The notes: a model not told the origin generated them from the sequence alone. DNA of 7,391 nt from Flavobacteriaceae bacterium TMED179 (GCA_002169865.1 NHIC01000003.1:39005-46395); one strand, 5' to 3'; shown: positions 1 to 7,221, counted from the first letter of the stretch. A program made the numbers and translations.

Positions 1-1587
1 AAACAACTTTCTTGCTCTCCTTCAATTTCTCTAAATACGATTGATAAAGAATATTTCCAAAATTTAGAAAAAACTTTTCCAAATGAACCTACGTATAAGT
101 TATGGTTGGTAATTAGTCAAGATATTAATTTTGTAAAAATTGATAGAAAAAAAGTTTTAGGTGTAACTGACTATAAGACTATGCCGAGATCCTATCTTAA
201 AAGACTTCAGCAAAAAGAAACTATAAAGAGGTATCAGTATATAAATCAAGTCTTAAAGCAAGGTTTCAAAGTTGATCGACAAGTTGCCACAGATTTAAGA
301 AGTCGGTTTGATAGAGTTTTGATCCATAAGTTTTGGGGATATTTAATTTTCTTTTTCATTTTAATGATAATTTTTCAATCTATTTTTAATTGGAGCAGCA
401 TCCCTATGGATTTTATTGATTCTACTTTTGCTAGTTTAAGTGAAAGTCTAAAAAATAATCTCCCTCAAGGTATATTTACAAAACTTTTTACCGAAGGAAT
501 TATTCCAGGGTTGGGCGGTATTCTAATTTTTATCCCTCAGATTGCTTTTCTTTTTTTATTTATATCAATTTTGGAAGAAACAGGCTACATGAGTCGGGTG
601 GTATTTTTGATGGATCGTGGTTTACGCCGATTTGGTTTAAACGGGAAAAGTGTAATTCCTTTAATTTCAGGAACCGCTTGTGCAATTCCAGCAGTAATGG
701 CTACTCGAAATATTGAAAATTGGAAAGAGCGTTTGATTACAATATTAGTAACCCCTTTTACTACTTGCTCAGCACGTCTACCTGTTTATGCGATTTTAAT
801 TGCACTTGTAATTCCAGAAGGATCTTTTTTAGGGTTAAATTACAAAGGGCTAACGTTAATGGGTTTATATCTTGTTGGTTTTGGGATGGCTCTATTTGCA
901 GCCTTAATTTTAAGCAAAACCTTATCTATTAAATCTAAAAGTTATTTTGTAATTGAGATGCCTAATTACAAATTTCCTTTACTTAAAAACGTTGGGATTA
1001 CAGTATGGGAAAAGACCAAAACCTTTGTTACGGAGGCTGGTAAAATAATTCTAGCTATTTCAATTTTACTATGGATTATGGCTTCTTATGGGCCAGGAGA
1101 AAATTTTAATCAGGCAGAGCAAATTGTAGTTAATAACTATCCAGAACTTAATGAGAAGGAGATAGAAACAAAACTTAACTCTTATAAATTGGAGCATTCT
1201 TATATAGGAATACTAGGAAAAACAATAGAGCCTTTGATTTCCCCTTTAGGCTATGATTGGAAAATTGGCATTGCCATCTTGAGTTCATTTGCAGCGAGAG
1301 AAGTTTTTGTAGGAACCTTATCCACTATATACAGCGTAGAGAATAATTCTGAAAATACTATTAAAAATATGATGGCATTAGAGTTAAGATCAGACGGAAA
1401 GCCATTATTTAATTTAGCTAGTGGAATTTCTTTAATGCTATTCTACGCTCTTTCTATGCAGTGCATGAGTACAATTGCAATTGTTAAAAAAGAAACAAAT
1501 TCCTGGAAATGGCCTATGATCCAATTATTTGGAATGACTCTTTTAGCTTATATTGTAGCCTTTTTAACATATCAAATTTTAGATTAA
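1..1587 (+). CDS. feoB: Ferrous iron transport protein B, C-terminal part (5' truncated by window edge)
   Basis: FeoB is the inner-membrane permease for Fe(II), with a cytoplasmic N-terminal GTPase domain. The frame is open from base 1 with no plausible start, so the gene begins upstream. The G-domain motifs are not in the window, and the first 70 or so codons look like the end of the cytosolic helical linker. From about codon 110 the protein is hydrophobic. The first Gate repeat is clear: FIPQI, LEETGYMSR, GLNGKS, then GTACAIPA with Cys at base 679 and TTCSARLPVY with Cys at 766. The second Gate repeat carries AAREVFVGTLSTIYS near base 1291 and MQCMS with Cys at 1462. By position in these motifs, the three cysteines correspond to E. 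coli Cys403, Cys432 and Cys675, which are proposed to line the iron path. A charged loop rich in Glu, Lys and Asn (codons 365-400) separates the repeats. The stop overlaps the start of the next small gene. Family identity is near certain; nothing can be said about an upstream feoA. Confidence 0.97.
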   Translation, partial: KQLSCSPSISLNTIDKEYFQNLEKTFPNEPTYKLWLVISQDINFVKIDRKKVLGVTDYKTMPRSYLKRLQQKETIKRYQYINQVLKQGFKVDRQVATDLRSRFDRVLIHKFWGYLIFFFILMIIFQSIFNWSSIPMDFIDSTFASLSESLKNNLPQGIFTKLFTEGIIPGLGGILIFIPQIAFLFLFISILEETGYMSRVVFLMDRGLRRFGLNGKSVIPLISGTACAIPAVMATRNIENWKERLITILVTPFTTCSARLPVYAILIALVIPEGSFLGLNYKGLTLMGLYLVGFGMALFAALILSKTLSIKSKSYFVIEMPNYKFPLLKNVGITVWEKTKTFVTEAGKIILAISILLWIMASYGPGENFNQAEQIVVNNYPELNEKEIETKLNSYKLEHSYIGILGKTIEPLISPLGYDWKIGIAILSSFAAREVFVGTLSTIYSVENNSENTIKNMMALELRSDGKPLFNLASGISLMLFYALSMQCMSTIAIVKKETNSWKWPMIQLFGMTLLAYIVAFLTYQILD

Positions 1588-1718
1588 TGGATTGGTTACA
1601 AACAATCTTGGTATTTATTTCTGCTTTCGGAGCCCTCTTATTCCTATTCAGAAAATTTATTTTTAACAAAAAAGAATCAAAATACAATAACTGTGATCCA
1701 GACTGTGGATGCAATTAA
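1587..1718 (+). CDS. FeoB-associated Cys-rich membrane peptide (43 aa)
   Basis: This is a 43-residue peptide with one predicted membrane helix (about residues 4-27), a basic/polar juxtamembrane stretch (RKF..NKKESK) and a C-terminal cysteine cluster, CDPDCGCN (Cys36, Cys40, Cys42). This architecture matches the small FeoB-associated Cys-rich membrane proteins often encoded directly after feoB. Their role is not firmly established; a part in Fe(II) handling or in the Feo complex is plausible because the cysteines could bind metal. The frame is open further upstream inside feoB (an ATG at 1509), but the ATG at 1587 is preferred. It overlaps the feoB stop as TAATG, gives the usual short length, and puts the helix right at the N terminus. 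No Shine-Dalgarno sequence is visible, so translation probably depends on ribosomes finishing feoB. The helix with a Cys-rich tail suggests a single-span protein, but its topology cannot be settled from sequence. Confidence 0.85.
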   Translation: MDWLQTILVFISAFGALLFLFRKFIFNKKESKYNNCDPDCGCN

Positions 1719-1791
1719 TTTTATTTTCTTAAGCGTTTTCTTTTCTAGAAAATAATATATATTTAGAAATACAAATTGAAATAAACTTAAC

Positions 1792-2997
1792 ATGACAAAT
1801 TCAAAGAGACTTTTTTACGGAAGCTGTTTTGCCTTAATTACTACAGCTTTTTCATTTAGTATTCGTGCGGGAATCTTACCCCAGTTAGCAGAATCATTTG
1901 ATTTAAGTGGGCAACAACTGGGATTTATTAATTCTATGTGGTTTTTGGGCTTTCCTATATCTATGATTTTAGGAGGGTTATTTTACCACACTATCGGACC
2001 TAAGTTAATAATGCAGTTTGCTTTTTTAACACATACATTAGGAATAATTTTAACAATTTTTTCTGGAGGGTACACCGGGTTGTTAATTTCTACGCTTTTG
2101 ATAGGAATTGGAAACGGATGTACTGAAGCAGCTTGTAATCCAATGATTGCTGATGAATATGAGGGAAAGCAGATGAATACTTTATTGAATCGATTTCATA
2201 TGTGGTTTCCAGGAGGAATTGTATTGGGAAGTTTGATTTCACTTTTTATGACAAACCTCGACTTAGGATGGCAAGCACAAATATGGATCATAATGATTCC
2301 AACTTTAATTTATGCTTATCTATTTATGGGCCAAAGTTTTCCAAAACCCAAATCGGAGGCTGTTACCTCGATTGCTGAAAACTTTAAAGCTATGATTTCT
2401 CCTGTATACCTATTTATTTTACTCTGTATGGCATTCACAGCTATTTCTGAATTTGGGCCCCAACAATGGACTAGTTTAATTTTGAGTAGTAGTGGAGCTC
2501 ATCCAATGGTGATTTTGGCTTTAATAACAGGATTGATGGCAATTGGGCGTTATTTTGGGGGAGATATTGTTCATCGATTTGATCAAACAGGAGTACTTTT
2601 AGGTTCTGCACTACTTACTGCCGCAGGAATTTTCTTATTAAGCACCCAAACAGGATTTATGGTATATATTGCTGCAATTTTCTTTGCACTAGGTGTTTGT
2701 TATTTCTGGCCCAACATGATTGGTTTTGTAGCAGAAAAAATTCCACTTAGTGGAGCTTTAGGAATGTCTATTGTAGGGGGAATGGGGATGTTTTCAACCT
2801 CAATTTTTCAGGCGATCATTGGAGGATGGATTGATTCTTCAACAGCTGAGCAATCAGCTCTAGGATTGGAAGGTACTGCGCTGGAATTAGCTGCTGGCCA
2901 GCAAACGTTGACATACATGATTAGTTTTCCAGGAATTTTAATCATATTATTTTCAATTTTATATTTTTGGAAACGTGATGTTCAGTCTGTAGGGTAA
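1792..2997 (+). CDS. MFS permease, fucose/galactose:H+ symporter-like (substrate unknown)
   Basis: A 401-residue, highly hydrophobic protein with the length and pattern of a 12-helix Major Facilitator Superfamily carrier, with a short N-terminal tail, a central polar loop (about residues 181-200, FPKPKSEA) and a basic C-terminal tail. GIGNGCTEAACNP (residues 105-117), LLNRFHMWFPGG (131-142) and AISEFGPQQW (217-226) recall the FucP/FHS branch, whose members import sugars with protons. Membrane-embedded polar candidates for substrate or proton binding are Glu112, Arg134, His136, Glu220 and Arg253. The ATG at 1792 is chosen because it gives a normal MFS N terminus leading into helix 1; no Shine-Dalgarno sequence precedes it. 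It lies 73 bases after the iron genes and is convergent with the peptidase gene. No sugar-catabolic or SusCD gene is visible to suggest a substrate. It ends in tandem stops (TAATAA). MFS membership is very sure, the FHS-like branch fairly sure, the substrate unknown. Confidence 0.88.
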   Translation: MTNSKRLFYGSCFALITTAFSFSIRAGILPQLAESFDLSGQQLGFINSMWFLGFPISMILGGLFYHTIGPKLIMQFAFLTHTLGIILTIFSGGYTGLLISTLLIGIGNGCTEAACNPMIADEYEGKQMNTLLNRFHMWFPGGIVLGSLISLFMTNLDLGWQAQIWIIMIPTLIYAYLFMGQSFPKPKSEAVTSIAENFKAMISPVYLFILLCMAFTAISEFGPQQWTSLILSSSGAHPMVILALITGLMAIGRYFGGDIVHRFDQTGVLLGSALLTAAGIFLLSTQTGFMVYIAAIFFALGVCYFWPNMIGFVAEKIPLSGALGMSIVGGMGMFSTSIFQAIIGGWIDSSTAEQSALGLEGTALELAAGQQTLTYMISFPGILIILFSILYFWKRDVQSVG

Positions 2998-3011
2998 TAA
3001 AAAATCTTACT

Positions 3012-3036
3012 TCTATAAAAATTTACACCTTTTAGA
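3012..3036 (-). terminator. Weak AT-rich hairpin between convergent genes, possible pepP terminator
   Basis: Read on the minus strand, TCTAAAA (3036-3030) can pair with TTTTATAGA (3020-3012) with one bulged base and a 9-base loop. A run of six T follows about 7 bases later (3005-3000). It sits directly after the pepP stop, in the 42-base gap shared with the 3' end of the MFS gene. The stem is almost all A-T and the T-run is not adjacent, so it is a poor intrinsic terminator. It is reported only as the best candidate in this gap. Confidence 0.22.
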
Positions 3037-3039
3037 TGG

Positions 3040-4335
3040 TTAACATGTATTCATAAGACTTTCAATTTCCTCAATCTCTATTGGTATATTGGCCGTCAGG
3101 TTTTTTGGAACACCTGATTTTTGAATTACGACATCGTCTTCCAATCGAATTCCAAATCCTTCTTCAGGGATATAGATTCCAGGCTCAACTGTAAATACCA
3201 TATTTGCTTCCATAGGTAAATGCAGTAAACCATAATCATGAGTATTTAACCCAAGGTGATGAGCAGTGCCATGCATAAAATATTTTTTATAAGAAGGACT
3301 TTCGGGTTTCTCATTTTGAATATCAGCTTTATCTAAAAGGCCAAGACCTAGAAGTTCAGAGGTCATAATTTTCCCTACTTCTACATGAAATTCTTTCCAT
3401 ATTGTTCCTGGAATAAGAAGTTTAGTTGCTTCATTTTTCACCTTTAATACGGCATTATATACAGCTTTTTGACGTTTTGTGAAATTACCTGAAATGGGGA
3501 GTGTTCTTGTTAGATCAGCAGAATAATTGCCGTATTCTGCTGCCACATCCAATAGAACAAGTTCACCAGCCTTACATTGTTGATTGTTATCCGTATAGTG
3601 TAAAATATTAGCATTAGCACCAGATGCAATTATTGGGTCATATGCAAAGCCTTTTGATCTATTTCTTAGAAATTCATAAATTAATTCTGCTTCTAGTTCG
3701 TATTCCCAAACTCCAGGCTTTAAAAAAGATAGTATACGGCGTATTCCTATTTCGGTTATGTCACAAGCTGTTTGTAATTGTTTAATTTCTTCATTACTTT
3801 TTATAGATCTTAATTTTTGCAGAATTGGATTACTTTTTTCTGTTGAATGAACAGGATATTCCTTTTTACACCATTGAATAAATCGGTCCTCTCTTGTTTG
3901 GGTCTCAACTGTTTGGCGATAATGTTCGTTTGTATTTAAATAAAAGGTTTCACATTGGGTACTTAGTGTTTTGAATATTTTTTCAAACTCTTCTAGCCAA
4001 TAAATAGTTTGTATACCACTTATTTCTTTAGCTTGAATTTTGTTAAGTTTAGGGCCTTCCCATATAGCAATTTGTTTATCTGTCTTTCGAACAAAAAGAA
4101 TCTCCCTGTGTTTTTTATCAAAAGCACCAGGGAAAAGGATCAATATACTTTCTTCTTGATCTATACCAGAGAGGTAGAAAATATCTCGGTGTTGTTCAAA
4201 AGGCAATGTACTATCTGCACCTACGGGGTAGATGTCATTAGAATTAAAGACGGCTAAACTATTAGGTTTTAAATTCGCAATAAAAGCTTTTCTTGTATTT
4301 GTGTAGAAAGAACTAGAAAGCGGTTTGTATTTCAT
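3040..4335 (-). CDS. pepP: Xaa-Pro aminopeptidase (M24B family, PepP-like)
   Basis: This is a dinuclear-metal (usually Mn) cytosolic aminopeptidase that removes an N-terminal residue preceding proline, part of peptide turnover. The 431-residue length is close to E. coli PepP (441). Residues about 5-135 form the N-terminal aminopeptidase P domain (VFNSND, FEQHRDIFYLSGID, LFVRKTD). The pita-bread catalytic domain starts near residue 175 (LRSIKSNEEI). All five metal ligands are present: Asp263 (LLDVAAEY), Asp274 (SADLTRT), His359 (HGTAHHLGL), Glu384 (VEPGIYIP) and Glu399 (RLEDD). His246 (ILHYTDN), His355 and His366 (NTHD) match the other active-site histidines, and Arg397 is also conserved. No signal peptide is seen. 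The ATG at 4335 gives the normal N terminus MKYKPL...YTNTRKAF; the leader is A/T-rich without a Shine-Dalgarno sequence. The gene is alone on its strand here, divergent from sdhC and convergent with the MFS gene, so it is probably monocistronic unless it continues into something antisense to the MFS gene, of which there is no sign. Confidence 0.95.
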   Translation of the reverse strand: MKYKPLSSSFYTNTRKAFIANLKPNSLAVFNSNDIYPVGADSTLPFEQHRDIFYLSGIDQEESILILFPGAFDKKHREILFVRKTDKQIAIWEGPKLNKIQAKEISGIQTIYWLEEFEKIFKTLSTQCETFYLNTNEHYRQTVETQTREDRFIQWCKKEYPVHSTEKSNPILQKLRSIKSNEEIKQLQTACDITEIGIRRILSFLKPGVWEYELEAELIYEFLRNRSKGFAYDPIIASGANANILHYTDNNQQCKAGELVLLDVAAEYGNYSADLTRTLPISGNFTKRQKAVYNAVLKVKNEATKLLIPGTIWKEFHVEVGKIMTSELLGLGLLDKADIQNEKPESPSYKKYFMHGTAHHLGLNTHDYGLLHLPMEANMVFTVEPGIYIPEEGFGIRLEDDVVIQKSGVPKNLTANIPIEIEEIESLMNTC

Positions 4336-4424
4336 AAAAGTATTTTTTCTAAGATAATAGTTTTTAAAAAATATTTTGTTTAATTAAATATATATAGAAT
4401 CATAGTTTTAATATTTTTTACAGG

Positions 4425-4432
4425 CAAAATTA
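4425..4432 (-). promoter_or_regulatory. Candidate -7 element for pepP (TAATTTTG)
   Basis: The minus strand reads TAATTTTG, an exact fit to the Bacteroidota -7 consensus TAnnTTTG and the same octamer used in the sdhC promoter in the opposite direction. It would give a pepP leader of roughly 80-90 bases. No TTG lies 17-23 bases upstream on this strand, so the -33 half is missing or degenerate. The octamer also turns up inside coding DNA in this window (126-133 and 2477-2484), so chance is a real alternative. Confidence 0.3.
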
Positions 4433-4471
4433 TTTTAACATACAATTTCTTTATTTATAAACTATAAAAAT

Positions 4472-4483
4472 TAGCTAAAGCTA
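4472..4483. repeat. Short inverted repeat TAGCT-AA-AGCTA upstream of the sdhC promoter
   Basis: Two 5-base arms, TAGCT (4472-4476) and AGCTA (4479-4483), are separated by AA. The repeat ends one base before the -33 TTG of the sdhC promoter, a place where an activator or repressor dimer could act. Arms this short can arise by chance, though this is one of the few GC-containing motifs in a very AT-rich gap. Its existence is certain; a regulatory role is inference. Confidence 0.3.
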
Positions 4484-4484
4484 C

Positions 4485-4514
4485 TTGTTACTATCTGTTT
4501 ATACCTTAATTTTG
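4485..4514 (+). promoter_or_regulatory. Bacteroidota-type promoter for sdhCAB (TTG-N19-TAATTTTG)
   Basis: TTG at 4485-4487 and TAATTTTG at 4507-4514 are separated by exactly 19 bases. They fit the -33/-7 consensus (TTG and TAnnTTTG) recognised by the primary sigma factor of Bacteroidota. Transcription would start a few bases after 4514, leaving an A/T-rich leader of about 13-16 bases before the sdhC ATG at 4534. The position right before the first gene of the operon, both elements and the spacing all agree. The Bacteroidota reading depends on the organism assignment. Confidence 0.7.
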
Positions 4515-4533
4515 AATAATAAATTAAAATTTT

Positions 4534-5193
4534 ATGACTCTTGCGGCTTCTTCAATTGGAAGAAAAGTATTGATGGCGCTTTCAGGTCTTTTCCTAGTGT
4601 TGTTTTTAACCCAGCATTTTAGCATCAATTTACTTTCAGTCTTTAGTGAATCATTGTTTAATCAGGTATCCCATTTTATGGGGAACAATCCGATAGTACA
4701 ATTTATATTACAACCAATATTAATTTTTGGAGTTCTTTTTCATTTTACAATGGGTTTTCTTCTAGAATTAAAAAACTCAAAATCTCGTTCGGTAAAATAT
4801 GACTCATATAAAGGAAGTACAAACGCATCTTGGATGTCAAGGAATATGATTTTATCTGGAATTGTCATTCTCTCATTTTTAGGATTACACTTTTATGACT
4901 TTTGGGTCCCTGAAATGAATTATAAATATATTGAAGGACTTCCTTTAGATTCTGATCGCTATTTTAATGAGATGGTTCACAAATTTGAAAACCCTGCCCG
5001 TGTTGGTATTTATGCATTTTCTTTTATTTTTTTAAGCTTGCATTTATTTCATGGCTTTGCATCTTCTTTTCAATCCGTTGGAGTAAATAATAAGTATTCT
5101 AAATCAATAAAATCTTTTACTGTAGCATTTTCTATTGTCATCCCATTTGGCTTTATTTTCATAGCTCTTTTTCATCATTTAACCGCATTTTAA
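4534..5193 (+). CDS. sdhC: Succinate dehydrogenase cytochrome b subunit (di-heme, five helices)
   Basis: Membrane anchor of Complex II. It carries b hemes and the quinone site and passes electrons from the iron-sulfur subunit to (mena)quinone. The 219 residues contain five hydrophobic helices (about 12-34, 54-78, 104-124, 156-178 and 194-216), the layout of the single-polypeptide type B anchor known from Bacillus SdhC and Wolinella FrdC; accordingly no sdhD separates it from sdhA. Likely heme ligands are His28 (TQHFS), His70 (LFHFTMGF), His119 (LGLHFYDFW) and His170 or His173 (LSLHLFHGF). The B. subtilis ligands His28 and His70 fall at the same numbers. The LHLFHGF..SFQ..G signature in helix 4 is typical of the family. 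The ATG at 4534 is the first in-frame start after the promoter and gives the usual short cytoplasmic tail (SSIGRKVLMALSG). The stop is followed at once by the sdhA ATG. Confidence 0.94.
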   Translation: MTLAASSIGRKVLMALSGLFLVLFLTQHFSINLLSVFSESLFNQVSHFMGNNPIVQFILQPILIFGVLFHFTMGFLLELKNSKSRSVKYDSYKGSTNASWMSRNMILSGIVILSFLGLHFYDFWVPEMNYKYIEGLPLDSDRYFNEMVHKFENPARVGIYAFSFIFLSLHLFHGFASSFQSVGVNNKYSKSIKSFTVAFSIVIPFGFIFIALFHHLTAF

Positions 5194-7197
5194 ATGTCTA
5201 AACTTAATTCAAAAATCCCTAAGGGACCAGTTGCTGATAAATGGACAAACCATAAAAGTAAAATCAGCCTTGTTAGTCCGGCAAATAAAAGGTTAATTGA
5301 TGTTATTGTTGTTGGGACAGGACTAGCAGGAGCATCTGCTTCCGCAACATTAGCTGAGCTAGGTTATAACGTTAAGACTTTTTGCTTTCAAGACTCACCT
5401 AGAAGAGCCCACTCGATTGCTGCTCAAGGAGGAATCAATGCAGCAAAAAATTATCAGGGAGATGGAGACTCGACATATAGGTTATTTTATGATACAATTA
5501 AGGGAGGTGATTACCGATCACGCGAAGCTAATGTTCATAGACTAGCAGAGGTTTCAACAAATATTATTGATCAATGTGTAGCTCAGGGAGTTCCTTTCGC
5601 TCGTGATTATGGGGGTCTTTTAGATAATAGGTCTTTTGGAGGAGTATTAGTATCTAGGACTTTCTATGCAAAAGGTCAAACAGGGCAGCAATTACTTTTA
5701 GGTGCATATTCTGCTATGAATCGACAAATAGGACGTGGAAAAATTAAGATGTTCAATCGTCATGAGATGATGGATTTAGTTATAGTTGATGGCAAAGCAA
5801 GAGGAATCATCACGCGTAACTTGGTCAATGGAAAAATCGAACGTCACGGAGCACATGCTGTTGTAATTGCCTCAGGTGGTTATGGGAATGTATTCTTTCT
5901 TTCAACAAATGCAATGGGTAGTAATGTATCGGCTAGTTGGAAAATACATAAAAAAGGAGCACATTTTGCAAATCCTTGTTTTACACAAATTCACCCTACT
6001 TGTATTCCAGTATCTGGTGATCATCAGTCTAAGTTGACTTTGATGTCAGAGTCATTACGAAATGATGGACGTATATGGGTTCCGAAAAAGAAAGAGGATG
6101 TTGAGGCCATTAGATCAGGAAATTTAAAAGCCACAGAAATACCCGAGGATCATCGTGACTACTATTTGGAAAGACGTTACCCAGCCTTTGGAAATTTAGT
6201 GCCTAGGGACGTGGCATCCCGTGCAGCTAAAGAGCGCTGCGATGCTGGATTTGGGGTTAATAAAACTGGAGAGGCTGTTTATTTGGACTTTTCTTCTGCT
6301 ATTTTGCGTTATGGAAAAGAACAAGCGCATGTAAAAGGTTTAGATGAGAATAATACTTTATTGGTAAAAAAATTAGGTAAAGATGTAGTCCGGGCTAAGT
6401 ATGGTAATCTTTTCCAGATGTATGAAAAAATTGTAGATCAAAATCCATATGAAATGCCTATGATGATATATCCTGCGGTACATTATACTATGGGTGGTGT
6501 TTGGGTAGATTACAATTTAATGACAAGCATACCTGGATGTTATGCTATAGGAGAAGCAAATTTTTCTGACCATGGAGCAAACCGTTTGGGTGCTTCTGCC
6601 TTAATGCAAGGATTAGCCGACGGATATTTTGTTTTACCTTACACTATAGGGGATTATCTTTCAAATGATATCCAAACAGGATCTATAGATACCGAACTTC
6701 CTGAATTTGAAAAATCTGAGGCTTCAGTTAAAGCTCAACTAGATGGCTTTATTAGTAACAATGGGAAAAATTCAGTTGATTATTACCATCGAAAATTAGG
6801 TAAAATTATGTGGGATAAATGTGGAATGTCCCGAAACGAAAAAGGATTAAAAGTTGCTTTAAAAGAAATTAAAGAACTCCGTGAGGATTTTTATAAAAAT
6901 GTAAATGTACCAGGGAAAACTAATGAATTTAATGAGCAACTAGCTAAAGCTGGTCGTGTTGCAGACTTTTTAGAATTGGGAGAATTATTTGCTAAAGATG
7001 CTTTAGCGCGAACTGAATCTTGTGGAGGTCACTTCAGGGAAGAATCACAGACTCCTGAAGGAGAAGCTCTTCGAGATGATGAAAATTTCACCTTTGTATC
7101 TGCTTGGGAATATAACGGAGCTCCTTCAAAGGCTAAACTTCACAAAGAAAAATTGAAATATGAAGAAATTGAAGTAAAAACTAGATCATATAAATAA
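5194..7197 (+). CDS. sdhA: Succinate dehydrogenase/fumarate reductase flavoprotein subunit
   Basis: Catalytic subunit of Complex II. It oxidises succinate to fumarate and reduces covalent FAD, at the cytoplasmic face of the membrane. After an N-terminal extension of about 34 residues (SKIPKGP..DKWTNH, as I recall from Bacteroidota homologs) come the dinucleotide-binding motif VVGTGLAG (residues 39-46) and RAHSIAAQGGINA, where His73 is the expected covalent FAD attachment. Active-site residues by motif: His267 (TQIHPT), Arg338 (VPRDVASRA, the likely proton-shuttle Arg), His430 (AVHYTMGG) and Arg464 (GANRLGASAL). The C-terminal helical domain follows, with RTESCGGHFREE (606-617) where E. coli has ESRGAH, so Cys610 replaces an Arg. 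The length of 667 is longer than E. coli SdhA (588) and in line with the type B/Bacteroidota enzyme. The ATG directly abuts the sdhC stop (TAAATG) with no ribosome-binding site, suggesting coupled translation. It ends in tandem stops (TAATAA). SdhA rather than FrdA is inferred, because the type B enzymes can work in either direction. Confidence 0.97.
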   Translation: MSKLNSKIPKGPVADKWTNHKSKISLVSPANKRLIDVIVVGTGLAGASASATLAELGYNVKTFCFQDSPRRAHSIAAQGGINAAKNYQGDGDSTYRLFYDTIKGGDYRSREANVHRLAEVSTNIIDQCVAQGVPFARDYGGLLDNRSFGGVLVSRTFYAKGQTGQQLLLGAYSAMNRQIGRGKIKMFNRHEMMDLVIVDGKARGIITRNLVNGKIERHGAHAVVIASGGYGNVFFLSTNAMGSNVSASWKIHKKGAHFANPCFTQIHPTCIPVSGDHQSKLTLMSESLRNDGRIWVPKKKEDVEAIRSGNLKATEIPEDHRDYYLERRYPAFGNLVPRDVASRAAKERCDAGFGVNKTGEAVYLDFSSAILRYGKEQAHVKGLDENNTLLVKKLGKDVVRAKYGNLFQMYEKIVDQNPYEMPMMIYPAVHYTMGGVWVDYNLMTSIPGCYAIGEANFSDHGANRLGASALMQGLADGYFVLPYTIGDYLSNDIQTGSIDTELPEFEKSEASVKAQLDGFISNNGKNSVDYYHRKLGKIMWDKCGMSRNEKGLKVALKEIKELREDFYKNVNVPGKTNEFNEQLAKAGRVADFLELGELFAKDALARTESCGGHFREESQTPEGEALRDDENFTFVSAWEYNGAPSKAKLHKEKLKYEEIEVKTRSYK

Positions 7198-7221
7198 TAA
7201 CTTAGGAAATAAATTACTAAT

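Noticed and set aside
720..932. 70-residue open frame on the plus strand inside feoB
   Set aside because: It lies wholly within the conserved Gate-domain coding of feoB in another frame, and its translation shows no recognisable domain.
1509..1586. Upstream extension of the Cys-rich peptide to an ATG inside feoB
   Set aside because: The extension would add 26 residues encoded out of frame in conserved feoB; the short form starting at 1587 fits the known peptide size and the TAATG overlap.
1514..1714. 66-residue open frame on the minus strand opposite the feoB end and the Cys-rich peptide
   Set aside because: It is antisense to two supported genes and has no family-like pattern or promoter.
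1736..1752. TTTTC...GAAAA hairpin as a terminator after the Feo unit
   Set aside because: The stem is only 5 mostly A-T pairs and no T-run follows.
1758..1765. TATATTTA as a -7 promoter element for the MFS gene
   Set aside because: It lacks the final G of TAnnTTTG and has no TTG about 19 bases upstream, so it is no better than chance in A/T-rich DNA.
4009..4257. 82-residue plus-strand open frame inside pepP
   Set aside because: It is opposite the conserved aminopeptidase P N-terminal domain, with no domain signal of its own.
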